DNA of 64,000 bases from an uncultured Oribacterium sp. (GCA_934270345.1 CAKQPT010000004.1:59363-123362); one strand, 5' to 3'. Positions 18,247 to 27,681 are shown, numbered from the stretch's first letter. The notes: a model not told the origin generated them from the letters alone. A program made the numbers and translations.

Positions 18247-19845
18247 TCAGCTGAAAATTCTCCAGCCGGCGATGAAGTGGTTCGCCCACCAGGAGCCGAG
18301 CGATCTGTGTACGACACGTCCGTTCGAGGAGGATGCGTCGATGACGGTGCCGCCGCCGGCGACGATACCGACGTGGCCGGATACGACGATGATATCACCG
18401 GCCTGCAGCTCGTTGTAGGATACACGACGGAACCGTCCCGGATTACGCCATCCGGAGGAGGTCATGTAGGATACACCGACGCCTGCCTGGTTGAGACACC
18501 AGTAGACGAAGCCGGAGCAGTCGAAGCTGTTCGGTCCCTTGGAGCCCCATACATACGGGCAGCCGATCTTCGATGCCGCAATGGATATCAGTGCACCTGC
18601 GGATCCGGAGACGGTTGCTCCGCCGCCGACATTGCCGCTCACTGCGCTGCTGTTATTCTTACTGCTGCTGTTGCTCTTATTACCGGACGAGCTGCTGTTG
18701 TTCCGGTTCGTGCTGCCCGAGCTGTTCTTCGGCTTCGATTTCGCCTTGCCGCTGTAGAACATGTTCATGGTCTGTGCACCGGCTGCACCATCCTGGCCGA
18801 GTCCGTTCACCTTCTGGAAGTTTGCGACGGCGTTCTTCGTCACTTCACCATAGTAGCCGGTGATGTTGCTCTTATCGAGATAACCGTACTTTGCGAGGTA
18901 CTCCTGCAGGTTCTTGACGGAATCAGACTGCTCACCGAGACGCATCGCGAACGGCATCGCGTTTGGGTTCTCGAGCGCGGCTCTGGTATCCGGGCCGAGG
19001 TAGCCGTCGACGATCTGGTCGTTTCGTGCCTGGAAGGCCTTGATGGCTGTCTGGGTGCCCTGTCCGAAATTACCATCCGCTTCACCACTGAGATAGCCGA
19101 GGTTGATGAGGTACTGCTGGTACTTCTTGACGAGGTCGGACTGTTCACCGAGGGCGACGATGTTGGCTTTGACTTCATCTGAATAGAGGAGGTTATAGGT
19201 GGCCGTTCCATACACGCCATCCGCATTCAGTCCGTTCTGGGCCTGGAGCTTTTTCATCGCCTCCACGGTGGTTTCATCGTAGGTGCCGTTGACATCCGAT
19301 GCGTGGTAGAGATAACCGAGGTTATAAAGACGATACTGGGCGTTCGTGACATCCGCGCCCTGGAAGCCCGGCTTCAGTGCGTAGTGCGGAGCGCTGTCGC
19401 TCATGATGGCATCCCAGGTCTGTACGCCGCAGATACCATCCTGTGCCATGCCGGCCTGACGCTGGAAATACTTCACGGCCTGTGAGGTCGCTTCTCCATA
19501 ATAAGTCGTCGGTTCATCGGGATCCATAAAGCCGAGATCCATCAGACGCTGCTGGAGATCCGCGACGACGGAGTTGATGACGCCGACCGTCAGGTTGACC
19601 GGTGCGAGTTCCTCGGCAGATCCGTCGATGGTGACGCCGGCGATGGACGGGAGGACGTTCGAGTTGATGCCCAGTGCGGCGACGGCATCGACCGTGGCGG
19701 CTTCCGGAGCGGTGGTGACGACGATCTCCGATTCTGTCTCGGTCGCCGTCCGGGTATCCCCGATCTGCTGCTGACAGCCGGTCAGCACCAGCATACTGCC
19801 CGCCAGCACCAGTGCTGTCAGACGGGTAAAGTTTCGATTTCGCAT
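18247..19845 (-). CDS. Cell-wall hydrolase lipoprotein: four PG_binding_1 repeats plus NlpC/P60 domain
   Basis: 532 residues. The N-terminus has a lipoprotein signal ending LVLTGC (lipobox, Cys near 24), so the protein is expected to be anchored outside the membrane. Four peptidoglycan-binding repeats follow (about 85-370), each with the L-x-x-LGY/F...D-G-x-x-G pattern. A Ser/Asn-rich linker (about 370-415) leads to an NlpC/P60 endopeptidase domain with Cys443 in FDCSGFV and His491 in GHVGI. Such enzymes cut the D-Glu-to-diamino-acid bond of the stem peptide. Start ATG at 19843-19845 has AAAGG upstream; an earlier in-frame Met lacks the signal at the right place. Confidence 0.88.
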   Translation of the reverse strand: MRNRNFTRLTALVLAGSMLVLTGCQQQIGDTRTATETESEIVVTTAPEAATVDAVAALGINSNVLPSIAGVTIDGSAEELAPVNLTVGVINSVVADLQQRLMDLGFMDPDEPTTYYGEATSQAVKYFQRQAGMAQDGICGVQTWDAIMSDSAPHYALKPGFQGADVTNAQYRLYNLGYLYHASDVNGTYDETTVEAMKKLQAQNGLNADGVYGTATYNLLYSDEVKANIVALGEQSDLVKKYQQYLINLGYLSGEADGNFGQGTQTAIKAFQARNDQIVDGYLGPDTRAALENPNAMPFAMRLGEQSDSVKNLQEYLAKYGYLDKSNITGYYGEVTKNAVANFQKVNGLGQDGAAGAQTMNMFYSGKAKSKPKNSSGSTNRNNSSSSGNKSNSSSKNNSSAVSGNVGGGATVSGSAGALISIAASKIGCPYVWGSKGPNSFDCSGFVYWCLNQAGVGVSYMTSSGWRNPGRFRRVSYNELQAGDIIVVSGHVGIVAGGGTVIDASSSNGRVVHRSLGSWWANHFIAGWRIFS

Positions 19846-20003
19846 ATATTCGTAACCTTTCTGCTTCGTGTGTTCACTGTGGTGTTCGCTGTGCAGGATA
19901 CATCGCACAGCTTGCCACTTTAAATTTCATCTTTATAAAAGTACATTATACCATGTCATGGCCGCTGTACATTTAAAATTCTCTTACAATATGTGAATTT
20001 CGC

Positions 20004-20042
20004 TTCAGGGGGACCCGGAGGGACGGCATGCCTGAACTGTAA
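20004..20042. repeat. Dispersed intergenic repeat, short copy C
   Basis: TTCAGG/CCTGAA ends bracket GGGACCCGGAGGGACGGCA, the repeat core. It stands in the 256-bp gap between the NlpC/P60 gene and the tRNA terminator. Confidence 0.5.
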
Positions 20043-20061
20043 GCTGAAATCACCTTGAAAC

Positions 20062-20094
20062 AGAAAACGAGCCACATGTTTTCACATGTGGCTC
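20062..20094 (-). terminator. Intrinsic terminator after the tRNA-Lys pair
   Basis: GAGCCACATGT pairs with ACATGTGGCTC (perfect 11 bp, 4-base loop), followed on the minus strand by GTTTTCTGTTTC. Confidence 0.75.
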
Positions 20095-20101
20095 TTCGTC
20101 G

Positions 20102-20174
20102 TGCACCTTCAGGGACTTGAACCCTGGACAAACGGATTAAGAGTCCGCTGCTCTACCAACTGAGCTAAAGGTGC
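20102..20174 (-). tRNA. tRNA-Lys (anticodon CUU), copy 2
   Basis: A 73-base cloverleaf. The acceptor GCACCTT/AAGGTGC has discriminator A, the D arm is AGCTCAGTTGGTAGAGC, the anticodon loop is CTCTTAA with anticodon CTT, and the T arm CAGGGTTCAAGTCCCTG is canonical. CCA is not encoded. It is identical to the copy 25 bp upstream. Confidence 0.97.
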
Positions 20175-20199
20175 ATAAAACAGATATGAACTTTTCGAG

Positions 20200-20272
20200 T
20201 GCACCTTCAGGGACTTGAACCCTGGACAAACGGATTAAGAGTCCGCTGCTCTACCAACTGAGCTAAAGGTGC
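20200..20272 (-). tRNA. tRNA-Lys (anticodon CUU), copy 1
   Basis: The same 73-base sequence as the copy at 20102-20174, with anticodon CTT in the loop CTCTTAA. The two are transcribed in tandem on the minus strand and end at a shared terminator. Their perfect identity suggests recent duplication or gene conversion. Confidence 0.97.
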
Positions 20273-20380
20273 GTTTGTCTTTCGTGTCGTGCGTTCCGCT
20301 CGACGCCTATGTAATATACAAAATCCGGTTTTGATTGTCAACAGGTTTTCAAAACTTTTTCAAAAAAATTTCGAGCAGGC

Positions 20381-20450
20381 GTTACAGTTCAGCCAGGGGG
20401 GGACCCGGAGGGGCGGCAATGGAGGCACAGTACTCCGGGTCCCCCTGGCT
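20381..20450. repeat. Dispersed intergenic repeat, copy D (long hairpin)
   Basis: Starts GTTACAGTTCAG. AGCCAGGGGG-ACCCGGAG pairs with CTCCGGGT-CCCCCTGGCT, and GGGGCGGCAATGGAGG lies in the loop. On the minus strand it follows trmB within 15 bp and may act as its transcript end. Confidence 0.7.
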
Positions 20451-20462
20451 GCAGAATGCTGT

Positions 20463-21131
20463 TTATGCTTCGTGGACTGGTGGTGTCGCAATCAGCTTGA
20501 AGATCGGGTTTCCCTTTGCGGAGAACTTCTCTTCGTACTCGGTCATGATGTTGCCCTGGTTCATCTGATCGTCATGGTGCAGGTCACGGGTCACGGCGGT
20601 CAGGGTCCAGCCGGCTTCCGGGATGGACAGGAGGGAGTAATCGAAGAGGCCTTCGTTGTCGGTCTTAAACTCGAGGTCGCCGTCCTGTTTCAGGAACTGC
20701 TGATATATCTTCATGAAGACCGGGCTGGTGAGTCGGCGGTTCGCCTGACGGTCCTTCGGCCACGGGTCGGAGAAATTCAGGTAGATGCGGTCGATCTCGC
20801 CGGCTTCGAAGACATCGGCGAGGAGGCGGGCATCGATGGAGATGAAGGTCAGGTTCTGAAGTGCTGCGCCTTCAGCCATCAGGGCTTCTCTCTTCTTCAG
20901 TGCCTTCAGCATCACGGTATCGTAACGCTCGATGCCAATGTAGTTGATCTCCGGGTGCGTCAGTGCCATCTGCTCGATGAACTGGCCTTTACCCATGCCG
21001 ATCTCCACGTGGATCGGGTGATCATTGCCGAAAAACTGCTGCCACTGTCCCTTGTTCTTCTCTGGCTCGTGTACAACGTACTCGGACTGCGCCACGTAAT
21101 CCTCTGAGCCGGTGATATGTCTTAATCTCAT
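20463..21131 (-). CDS. trmB: tRNA (guanine-N7-)-methyltransferase
   Basis: Methylates G46 of tRNAs using S-adenosylmethionine. 222 residues, the normal size. The AdoMet-binding motif VEIGMGKGQFI lies near residue 42, IGIERYD follows, and the diagnostic NFSDPWPKDRQANRRL (about 120-136) is intact. It stands upstream of the tRNA genes on the same strand, separated by repeat copy D. Start ATG at 21129-21131 has a GAAAG element only. Confidence 0.93.
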   Translation of the reverse strand: MRLRHITGSEDYVAQSEYVVHEPEKNKGQWQQFFGNDHPIHVEIGMGKGQFIEQMALTHPEINYIGIERYDTVMLKALKKREALMAEGAALQNLTFISIDARLLADVFEAGEIDRIYLNFSDPWPKDRQANRRLTSPVFMKIYQQFLKQDGDLEFKTDNEGLFDYSLLSIPEAGWTLTAVTRDLHHDDQMNQGNIMTEYEEKFSAKGNPIFKLIATPPVHEA

Positions 21132-21391
21132 AATCTTTCACTTTCTGTTTCTATGTATAGGATGCCGAAACGGCGGTTTTTCGCAGTGTACCATACATTT
21201 CGCGTACTCGCAAGCAGCCACTGTGATGCCGAAAAAATGCTTTTTCCTTGAAGTGATTTTGGAAATTGGTTATACTTAGACTGTATATTTAAAGAATGAT
21301 TTTCCGAAAAAAGACGTTCTTTTTTCTCAAAAAAATATCTTTCTGTGCCGTTTTCCGGCGCTGGGACATGTTCCCGTCAAGGAGGTTTCTG

Positions 21392-22702
21392 ATGCCAACA
21401 CCAAGAGAAGCTAGTATCTGGGGCAAAATTCGCACCGACTTAAATGAGGCTCAGCAGAATATTCTGAACGGTCGCTATGCTGAGGCCATGGTTCTGGACC
21501 GTGAGATTCTGAAGCGGATCGTCCGTATGCAGGTGGATAAGGCGGTCCTCGTTTCGAACAATCTCGAGAGTGATATCGAGCAGCTGTTTGAAAACCGGCT
21601 GATTTCAAAGGAGACGCGGGATCAGTATCACGCCATCCGTTTATATGCGGAGCAGGCCGAGGGCGGCGTCCAGGCGACGGCGCAGGCAGCGAATGATTCC
21701 TTCTCTCTTCTGAAGGATGCGCTCGAGCATTATGTAGACTCGAACGCACAGCGTTCTTCCGGAAGCAGCTATGAAGCGCGCAGTTTCCAGGGCTCCAGCC
21801 GTTTTTCCAGCGGCTACAGCGGACCGGCGGCAGCTTCCGACAGCTACCCGGCCGCTGGTGCTGCTGCCGCCACCGATTCCTATACGGCAGAGGCCACCCG
21901 TGCCGAAGCATCTGCAGACGATATGGAAGCAGCGGGGCGATATGATGCCACAACAGGTGCAGCCGGATACGATGCAGGCATCGATACGGCATCGGGCAAT
22001 GCAGGCGACGCGAGCGCATCTGCTCCGCGTGCATCCTTCGATGCGAGTGGTGTCGATCTTCCATTAGGAAATGCACCACGTCGTTCCGGCAGTAATGTGC
22101 GTCACCGCTCCAGCCGGAATACGAACCAGCGCCCGACCCGGCCGCTTCGTGATTCCGAGCGCGTATCCCGGAATGGAAATCGTCGTCCGGTCGCTGCCGG
22201 TACAGCGAAGCGTGATTCTGCTTCTGCCGGCCGTCGCAACGGCAGCCGTCCACGTGGCGGTCAGAAGGGCAGAAAGCAGGAGCTGGATGTGTACGGTATC
22301 CTGAAGTACGTGATTCCGATTCTCTGTCTCATCCTCGCGGTCATTCTGATCCGCGTTCTGATGGGCGGTTCCGGCAGCTCGACGATCGAGACGACACCAG
22401 CTGCCACCGTGGCTGTCACCGAGCCGGTGATGGAGACCGAAGCGATCGTTCCGGAGACGACGGCCGCACCGGAGCCGACAACAGCGATCTATATGACCAC
22501 GACCGGCGTCAAGGTTCGTACCGAGCCGAATACCGACTGTCGTGTGCTTGCCGTTCTCGATGCCGGTACGCAGGTCAGCTATAAGGGTGAAGCCGACGGC
22601 TGGGTCAATATCGACTACAACGGAGAGGATGCCTACATCAAGAGCGATTTCGTTCAGCCGGTAGCCGCAGAAACTCCAGCTGCAGAAACACCGGCCGCCT
22701 GA
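21392..22702 (+). CDS. Membrane-anchored protein with C-terminal bacterial SH3 domain
   Basis: 436 residues. The N-terminal helical region (1-110, with NEAQQNILNGRYAEAMVLDREILKR cited by position 12-36) resembles DUF4145-like cytoplasmic domains. A long Ala/Ser/Gly-rich then Arg-rich disordered segment runs from about 115 to 295. One membrane helix lies near 305-325 (YVIPILCLILAVILIRVL), and after an external Thr/Pro/Glu-rich linker an SH3b domain (about 365-420) begins GVKVRTEPNTDCRVLAVL. The basic stretch before the helix predicts N-in topology, with the SH3 domain outside where it could bind peptidoglycan. ATG 21392 has AAGGAGG; the earlier in-frame ATG at 21296 does not. Function is unknown. 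Confidence 0.75.
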   Translation: MPTPREASIWGKIRTDLNEAQQNILNGRYAEAMVLDREILKRIVRMQVDKAVLVSNNLESDIEQLFENRLISKETRDQYHAIRLYAEQAEGGVQATAQAANDSFSLLKDALEHYVDSNAQRSSGSSYEARSFQGSSRFSSGYSGPAAASDSYPAAGAAAATDSYTAEATRAEASADDMEAAGRYDATTGAAGYDAGIDTASGNAGDASASAPRASFDASGVDLPLGNAPRRSGSNVRHRSSRNTNQRPTRPLRDSERVSRNGNRRPVAAGTAKRDSASAGRRNGSRPRGGQKGRKQELDVYGILKYVIPILCLILAVILIRVLMGGSGSSTIETTPAATVAVTEPVMETEAIVPETTAAPEPTTAIYMTTTGVKVRTEPNTDCRVLAVLDAGTQVSYKGEADGWVNIDYNGEDAYIKSDFVQPVAAETPAAETPAA

Positions 22703-22721
22703 ATACACATAAACGCATCCG

Positions 22722-22754
22722 AAGAGCTGTGCCCGCTGCACAGCTCTTTTTTTA
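22722..22754 (+). terminator. Intrinsic terminator after the SH3-domain gene
   Basis: AGAGCTGTGC/GCACAGCTCT, 10 bp with a 5-base loop, followed by a run of T. Confidence 0.85.
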
Positions 22755-22770
22755 TCCTTTCTCTTACGTC

Positions 22771-22815
22771 AGCGTTCGGGCCGGGAACCCGGAAGGTCGG
22801 CGCAGCCGAACGTTT
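22771..22815. repeat. Dispersed intergenic repeat, short copy E
   Basis: CGTTCGG/CCGAACG ends bracket GGAACCCGGAAGGTCGGC. It looks like a reduced form of the repeat family. Confidence 0.4.
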
Positions 22816-22858
22816 ACGATCTTAATAAAGCCGTCACATATTTCGATGCTTTCTTTTT

Positions 22859-22887
22859 TTGCATTGCTTCTCATAGTACGGTATACT
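22859..22887 (+). promoter_or_regulatory. Promoter of the two-component/dacA operon
   Basis: TTGCAT (22859-22864) and TATACT (22882-22887) with an ideal 17-base spacer, 38 bp before the response-regulator ATG. Confidence 0.7.
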
Positions 22888-22924
22888 AATGTAGTTAATT
22901 TATATTTTTTCATGGAGGTTTTCT

Positions 22925-23632
22925 ATGCAGACAATTCTGGTATGCGATGACGATAAACAGATCGTCGAGGCGATTTCCATCTACCTTACCGGCGAGGGCT
23001 TTCATGTTTTAAAAGCCTACGATGGCTATGATGTACTGGACATCATGGAAAAGAATAAGGTCGATCTTCTGATCGTCGATGTGATGATGCCGGGGCTCGA
23101 TGGTGTACACACGGTACTGAAGGTACGTGAGACAAGCTCGATTCCGATCATCATGCTCTCCGCGAAGGGAGAGGATAACGATAAGATCCTCGGTCTCAAT
23201 GTCGGCGCCGATGACTATCTCACGAAGCCGTACAACCCGCTCGAGCTGGTGGCCCGCGTAAAGTCTCAGCTGCGCCGCTACACGCAGCTCGGCAATATGG
23301 GTGAAACCACGAGCGAAAATATCTATGCCTGTGGTGGTCTCGTCATGAACGATGACACGAAGGAGGTTACCGTCGACGGTAATCCGATCAAGCTGACCCC
23401 GATCGAGTACAATATCCTGCTGCTGCTCGTAAAGAACGCCGGCAAGGTGTTCTCCATCGACGACATCTACACCTCGATCTGGAACGAGCAGGCGATCGGT
23501 GCGGATAACACGGTCGCAGTGCACATCCGTCATATCCGTGAGAAGATCGAGATCAATCCACGTGAGCCACGCTACTTAAAGGTCGTCTGGGGTGTCGGCT
23601 ATAAGATCGAGAAGCAGGACGGCGAGAAGTAA
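22925..23632 (+). CDS. OmpR/PhoB-family response regulator
   Basis: 235 residues. The receiver domain has acidic pocket DDD near 9-11, phospho-accepting Asp in LLIVDVMMPGLDG (about 51) and Lys in YLTKPYNPLEL (about 100). A C-terminal winged-helix DNA-binding domain (about 135-230) contains KLTPIEYNILLLL and the recognition segment TVAVHIRHIREKIE. A good GGAGG site precedes ATG 22925. Its stop overlaps the kinase start (TAATG). By order with the kinase and a D,D-carboxypeptidase it resembles VanR-type envelope systems, but no resistance genes are present. Confidence 0.92.
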   Translation: MQTILVCDDDKQIVEAISIYLTGEGFHVLKAYDGYDVLDIMEKNKVDLLIVDVMMPGLDGVHTVLKVRETSSIPIIMLSAKGEDNDKILGLNVGADDYLTKPYNPLELVARVKSQLRRYTQLGNMGETTSENIYACGGLVMNDDTKEVTVDGNPIKLTPIEYNILLLLVKNAGKVFSIDDIYTSIWNEQAIGADNTVAVHIRHIREKIEINPREPRYLKVVWGVGYKIEKQDGEK

Positions 23633-25806
23633 TGATCAGAAAAATAATCAGCGCGATCGTAAACGCCATCGCCCTCCTGATGGTGCTCGTGAGCATCGGC
23701 ATCCTCACCTTCGGCGCGGCGGGCGGGAATGCGCTCGAGTATGTGTCGCAGCCGGACTACATCGAGAGTAACGCCTTCGAGAACCAGGCCCACCAGACCA
23801 TGACCGACGTCTTCGACTATATCCAGCTCACGGATATCTTCGAGGAGGACGGCAAGCTGAATCTGAATCAGATCATCGCACAGGCCGACGTCAATGGTCA
23901 GAACGTTTCTTATTCGCTGGATTATCTCATCCAGTACGGACGTTCCATGGGCTACTACTTCGACACGAAAAACCAGCTTCGGGAGGGCGGTTCCGCGACC
24001 GTCACGAAGGAGATGGATGAGCTGAAGCATCAGATCGTCGTGCAGTACCGGGCATATATGCCGAACTATAAGCAGCAGAGCCCGACCGACGGGCAGATGT
24101 CCCTCGGCACATTGACGAAGGAGGCACTCAGCTATCTGGCGCGCTACTATGCCGTCAAGAGCGAATTTGATTCTGCGCGTACGAACTTCTATTTCAATGT
24201 CAGCTACCAGAAGGATCAGGACAGCCGCGTCTATACCAACGCTCCGTCACTGAGCGAGGACGAGATCCGCAGCCTTCCGAAGTATGCCTATACCGATTCG
24301 AGTTCACTGGAGGTCAGCTCAGACTATCACGATCTCCCGCAGGATCTCATCATGCTGCTGCAGGCGAGAAGCCCGTTCGGCAGCAACAGCCAGTATCGTT
24401 TTTCCACGGGTATCGACACCAGCTTTCCGGTGCGGGATGCCTTTGCAGACGCTTCGCAGGAGTACAACGAGCGGCGTGAAAACAGCATCATCGGTCTGAC
24501 GCTCCTGATCATCTCGAGTCTCAGCTTCATCGTGAGTCTCGCGCTCCTCATCACCTGGACCGGTCATGGCGCAGAAAAGAGCGACCGAAAGGCCCATCTT
24601 TTCCCATTCGATCATCTGCCGGTCGAGCTTCGGATGCTGATCGGTGCCCTCTGGGGACTGATCGCCTTCCTCGTCACGCCGGTGTTCCTGAGTTCGCTCG
24701 AAAACATCCTCGGCGTCATCGACAGCTGGAGCTTCTGGGAGAACTGCATCCGCTTCCTCGCGGATTACTTCGTGGCACTGCCACTCACGCTCTCGATCGT
24801 GCGCAGCTTTAAAGCCGGTCGTCTCTGGGCGGATTCGCTACTGAACGGCATCGCCGGCCTCATCGGACACTATATCCATGCAGCGGAAAAGACCTCCCCG
24901 AAGATATTTACCTATGTGCTCTTCGTACTGCCGAATCTGCTGGCTGCCGGTATGGTCGTAACGCTCTTCGTCCATTTCTTCCAGGCACAGAGCCTGCGGG
25001 CCTTCCTGTCGGCACTCGGCATCGTGATCATCATCCTCGCGATCGACTGCTACGCCTGGCGGATCGCCACCGGACTCAGTCAGGCTGTGGATGAACAGGT
25101 CAAGGCAGAGCGTCTGAAGGCAGACCTCATCACGAACGTCTCCCATGACCTGAAGACGCCGCTGACCTCCATCATCAGCTATGTCGATCTTCTGAAGCGC
25201 GAGAACATCGATAATCCGAACGTGCAGGCGTATCTGAAGGTTCTCGATCAGAAGTCCACCCGTCTGAAAACACTGACGGAGGATCTGGTCGAAGCCAGCA
25301 AGGCAAGCTCAGGCAACGTCAAGATCGACTTCGCCGATATCAACTACAACGAGATCGTCGAGCAGGCGCTCGGTGAGTTCGAGGACAAGACCTCGGCGGC
25401 AAAGCTCGAGATGGTCCTCAGCTATCCGGAGCATCCGGTCATGATCCGTGCCGATGGCCGCCACCTCTGGCGTGTCATCGAGAACCTGCTGAACAACTGC
25501 TGCAAGTATGCGCTTCGTGGCTCCCGCGTCTACGTGGATGTCACCGAGGACCCGGAAACGGGCACTGCTGCCTGCACGATCAAAAACATCTCCTCCCGTC
25601 CGCTGAATATCTCCCCGGAGGAGCTCACCGAGCGTTTCGTGCGCGGTGATGTCAGCCGGACCACAGAGGGCTCGGGCCTCGGTCTCTCGATCGCGAAGAG
25701 CCTCACGAAATTAATGGATGGCGAGCTCGTCATCTCCATCGATGGCGACCTGTATAAGGCCGCGATCGTGCTGAAGACTGCCGCCAGGGATACAAATGAA
25801 GCATAA
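23632..25806 (+). CDS. Membrane sensor histidine kinase
   Basis: 724 residues. One N-terminal membrane helix (about 5-28), an extracellular sensor of about 250 residues, then roughly five more hydrophobic segments (about 285-480) make a large multi-span input module before the kinase core. The core has His505 in NVSHDLKTPLTS, an N-box LLNNCCKYA and a G-box GSGLGLSIAKSL near 680. Expected to phosphorylate the regulator encoded just before it. Translation is coupled at both ends (1-bp overlap upstream, 11-bp overlap with dacA downstream). The signal is unknown; a cell-wall cue is suggested by the operon. Confidence 0.9.
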   Translation: MIRKIISAIVNAIALLMVLVSIGILTFGAAGGNALEYVSQPDYIESNAFENQAHQTMTDVFDYIQLTDIFEEDGKLNLNQIIAQADVNGQNVSYSLDYLIQYGRSMGYYFDTKNQLREGGSATVTKEMDELKHQIVVQYRAYMPNYKQQSPTDGQMSLGTLTKEALSYLARYYAVKSEFDSARTNFYFNVSYQKDQDSRVYTNAPSLSEDEIRSLPKYAYTDSSSLEVSSDYHDLPQDLIMLLQARSPFGSNSQYRFSTGIDTSFPVRDAFADASQEYNERRENSIIGLTLLIISSLSFIVSLALLITWTGHGAEKSDRKAHLFPFDHLPVELRMLIGALWGLIAFLVTPVFLSSLENILGVIDSWSFWENCIRFLADYFVALPLTLSIVRSFKAGRLWADSLLNGIAGLIGHYIHAAEKTSPKIFTYVLFVLPNLLAAGMVVTLFVHFFQAQSLRAFLSALGIVIIILAIDCYAWRIATGLSQAVDEQVKAERLKADLITNVSHDLKTPLTSIISYVDLLKRENIDNPNVQAYLKVLDQKSTRLKTLTEDLVEASKASSGNVKIDFADINYNEIVEQALGEFEDKTSAAKLEMVLSYPEHPVMIRADGRHLWRVIENLLNNCCKYALRGSRVYVDVTEDPETGTAACTIKNISSRPLNISPEELTERFVRGDVSRTTEGSGLGLSIAKSLTKLMDGELVISIDGDLYKAAIVLKTAARDTNEA

Positions 25807-27499
25807 GAAACAAATGAAAACTTTACAGCGCTTCGTCCGACGAAGCCTCCTGACACTGAGTGCGCTCTCACTGCTGTCCGTCACCGCCGTTCCGGATCCG
25901 TCCGGGGCAATGTCGTCGTCCGCGAACATCCTCACAGATGCCGGACGTTCGATGACATCGGTACTCGGCTCCACGCTGTCGGCGAGCGGATTTGCACCAC
26001 TCACCGCCTATGCGGCGACCTGGCCGACACCGGACTTCGCAGTCGAATCCGAGGGTGCGATTCTCATCGATGCCGATTCCGGTGCCGTACTGTATGAAAA
26101 GAACGCGACGACCGCCTACTACCCGGCTTCGATCACGAAGGTGCTGACCGCCATCATCGTCCTCGAGAACTGTACGAATCTCGAAGACAAGGTCACCTTC
26201 TCCTATGCCGCGGTCAATGGGAATCTCGAGCAGAACTCGACGATCATCGGCGCGGTTCCGGGCGATAAACTCTCCGTGCGGGACTGTCTCTATGGTCTTC
26301 TGCTCCAGTCGGCCAACGACTGTGCAAACGCCCTCGCCGAGTACATCGCAGGCTCCAACGAAAAGTTTGCGGAGCTCATGAACCAGAAGGCGGCGGAGCT
26401 CGGCTGTGTGAATTCGCATTTCGCGAACCCGTCGGGTCTGAATAATCCGGAGCACTATACCTGTGCGGCGGACTTCGCGAAGATCATGCAGTACGCGATA
26501 AAAAACGATACCTTCCGCTCCATCGACGCGACGCAGGTCTATACCCATGCGCCGATCAACAAGTATCCGGACGCGGATGCACCGGAAAATACGATCTACG
26601 CCCATCACCACATGATGCGCCGTTCCTTCTCGGATTACTATCCGGGTGTGTTCGCCGGTAAGACCGGTTACACCACCCTCGCCGGCAACACGCTGGTGAC
26701 CGCCTGTGAGCGCGACGGCATGACGCTGATCTGTGTCATCCTGAACGGACACAACTCGCAGTACCGCGATACACGGAATCTCTTCAATTTCGGCTACGAC
26801 CGCTTCCAGTCGCTCGAGGTCGGCACCGCCGATGAGAGCTATAATCAGCTCGCCTCCAACCTGAAGGTGGATGGCATCCAGCTCGTGAATACCCTGGATT
26901 TCACCATCGATGCATCCAACCATGTGACGCTTCCGAAGAACGAAAGCTTCGACAGTGTCCAGCGTTCGATGCGCTATGATCTGTCCGATAAGGAAAAGGC
27001 CGACGGTTCCTTCGCCCGGGTGGACTACAGCATGGACGACCGAAGCATTGGCCAGGCCTATATCCGGCTCACGGATGACAGTGCGGCGAAGGCCGCGGCA
27101 TCCCAGGATGCCGCCGTGATGGAGGCGAAGGTGCAGGAAACTGTACCGGAGACGATCCATCTCTCGGAGAAGACCGAGGAGGATACCAAGCCGAAGGTCG
27201 CCGGACAGCTGCCGCAGGAAAGCACGGCGAGCCACGCGCCGATCGTCCTGAACCGGGAGAAGGGCCGGATCGAGCTGCCGAAGCCGATCGTTCGGGTGCT
27301 GCTCATCCTGGCGGTCATCGCACTCGCCGCCGCTCTCGTCTTCGGTATCTACTATCTCCTGGAGCGTCGGGAGGAGTTCCTCCGCTCGCGTCGCCGGAAG
27401 CGTATGCTGAAGCATACGAGGGACCTTACGCGGGAGCAGAAGGCCCGCCGCGATATGATGCTGAACAGTCGCACCGGGCGCCGGAAGCGGCCGAAATAA
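25796..27499 (+). CDS. dacA: D-alanyl-D-alanine carboxypeptidase (PBP5/S11 family)
   Basis: 567 residues, longer than usual. A signal sequence with a long, Ser/Ala-rich segment (to about 75) precedes the transpeptidase-like domain: Ser112-x-x-Lys115 (SITK) with the nucleophile Ser112, SAN at 172-174 and KTG at 289-291. A C-terminal segment ends with a membrane helix (about 505-525) and a very basic cytoplasmic tail, instead of the usual amphipathic anchor. It trims the terminal D-Ala of stem peptides. It overlaps the kinase gene by 11 bp, so envelope sensing and carboxypeptidase output are one operon. It contains an AGCATTGGCC motif at 27044-27053. Confidence 0.9.
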   Translation: MKHKKQMKTLQRFVRRSLLTLSALSLLSVTAVPDPSGAMSSSANILTDAGRSMTSVLGSTLSASGFAPLTAYAATWPTPDFAVESEGAILIDADSGAVLYEKNATTAYYPASITKVLTAIIVLENCTNLEDKVTFSYAAVNGNLEQNSTIIGAVPGDKLSVRDCLYGLLLQSANDCANALAEYIAGSNEKFAELMNQKAAELGCVNSHFANPSGLNNPEHYTCAADFAKIMQYAIKNDTFRSIDATQVYTHAPINKYPDADAPENTIYAHHHMMRRSFSDYYPGVFAGKTGYTTLAGNTLVTACERDGMTLICVILNGHNSQYRDTRNLFNFGYDRFQSLEVGTADESYNQLASNLKVDGIQLVNTLDFTIDASNHVTLPKNESFDSVQRSMRYDLSDKEKADGSFARVDYSMDDRSIGQAYIRLTDDSAAKAAASQDAAVMEAKVQETVPETIHLSEKTEEDTKPKVAGQLPQESTASHAPIVLNREKGRIELPKPIVRVLLILAVIALAAALVFGIYYLLERREEFLRSRRRKRMLKHTRDLTREQKARRDMMLNSRTGRRKRPK

Positions 27500-27601
27500 G
27501 CTGTAAACGGGCCGTCACAGCGGTCCGAGGCCTTGCCGGGCATGATGGTGCCCGGTAAGCAGAAAAGCCCCACCTGCGCGCACAGAATACGAAGCAGAAA
27601 A

Positions 27602-27671
27602 AAACAGGGCGGGATGCCTCAGTGGATGTCGAGAAGATCGAACATCACCTGGCATTCCGCCCTGTTTTTTT
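27602..27671. terminator. Bidirectional terminator between dacA and the YgjP-type gene
   Basis: AACAGGGCGGGATGCC pairs with GGCATTCCGCCCTGTT, with an inner GATGT/ACATC stem. A run of T follows on the plus strand and a shorter one on the minus strand, which suits the converging genes. Confidence 0.85.
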
Positions 27672-27681
27672 TATCAGATAT

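Noticed and set aside
20381..20450. Simple rho-independent terminator for trmB.
   Set aside because: The hairpin lacks a T tract and shares its loop with other copies of the dispersed repeat, so it is listed as a repeat, although it could still end transcripts.
22925..27499. Vancomycin resistance locus.
   Set aside because: The regulator, kinase and carboxypeptidase resemble VanR/VanS/VanY in order, but vanH, a D-Ala:D-Lac ligase and vanX are absent.
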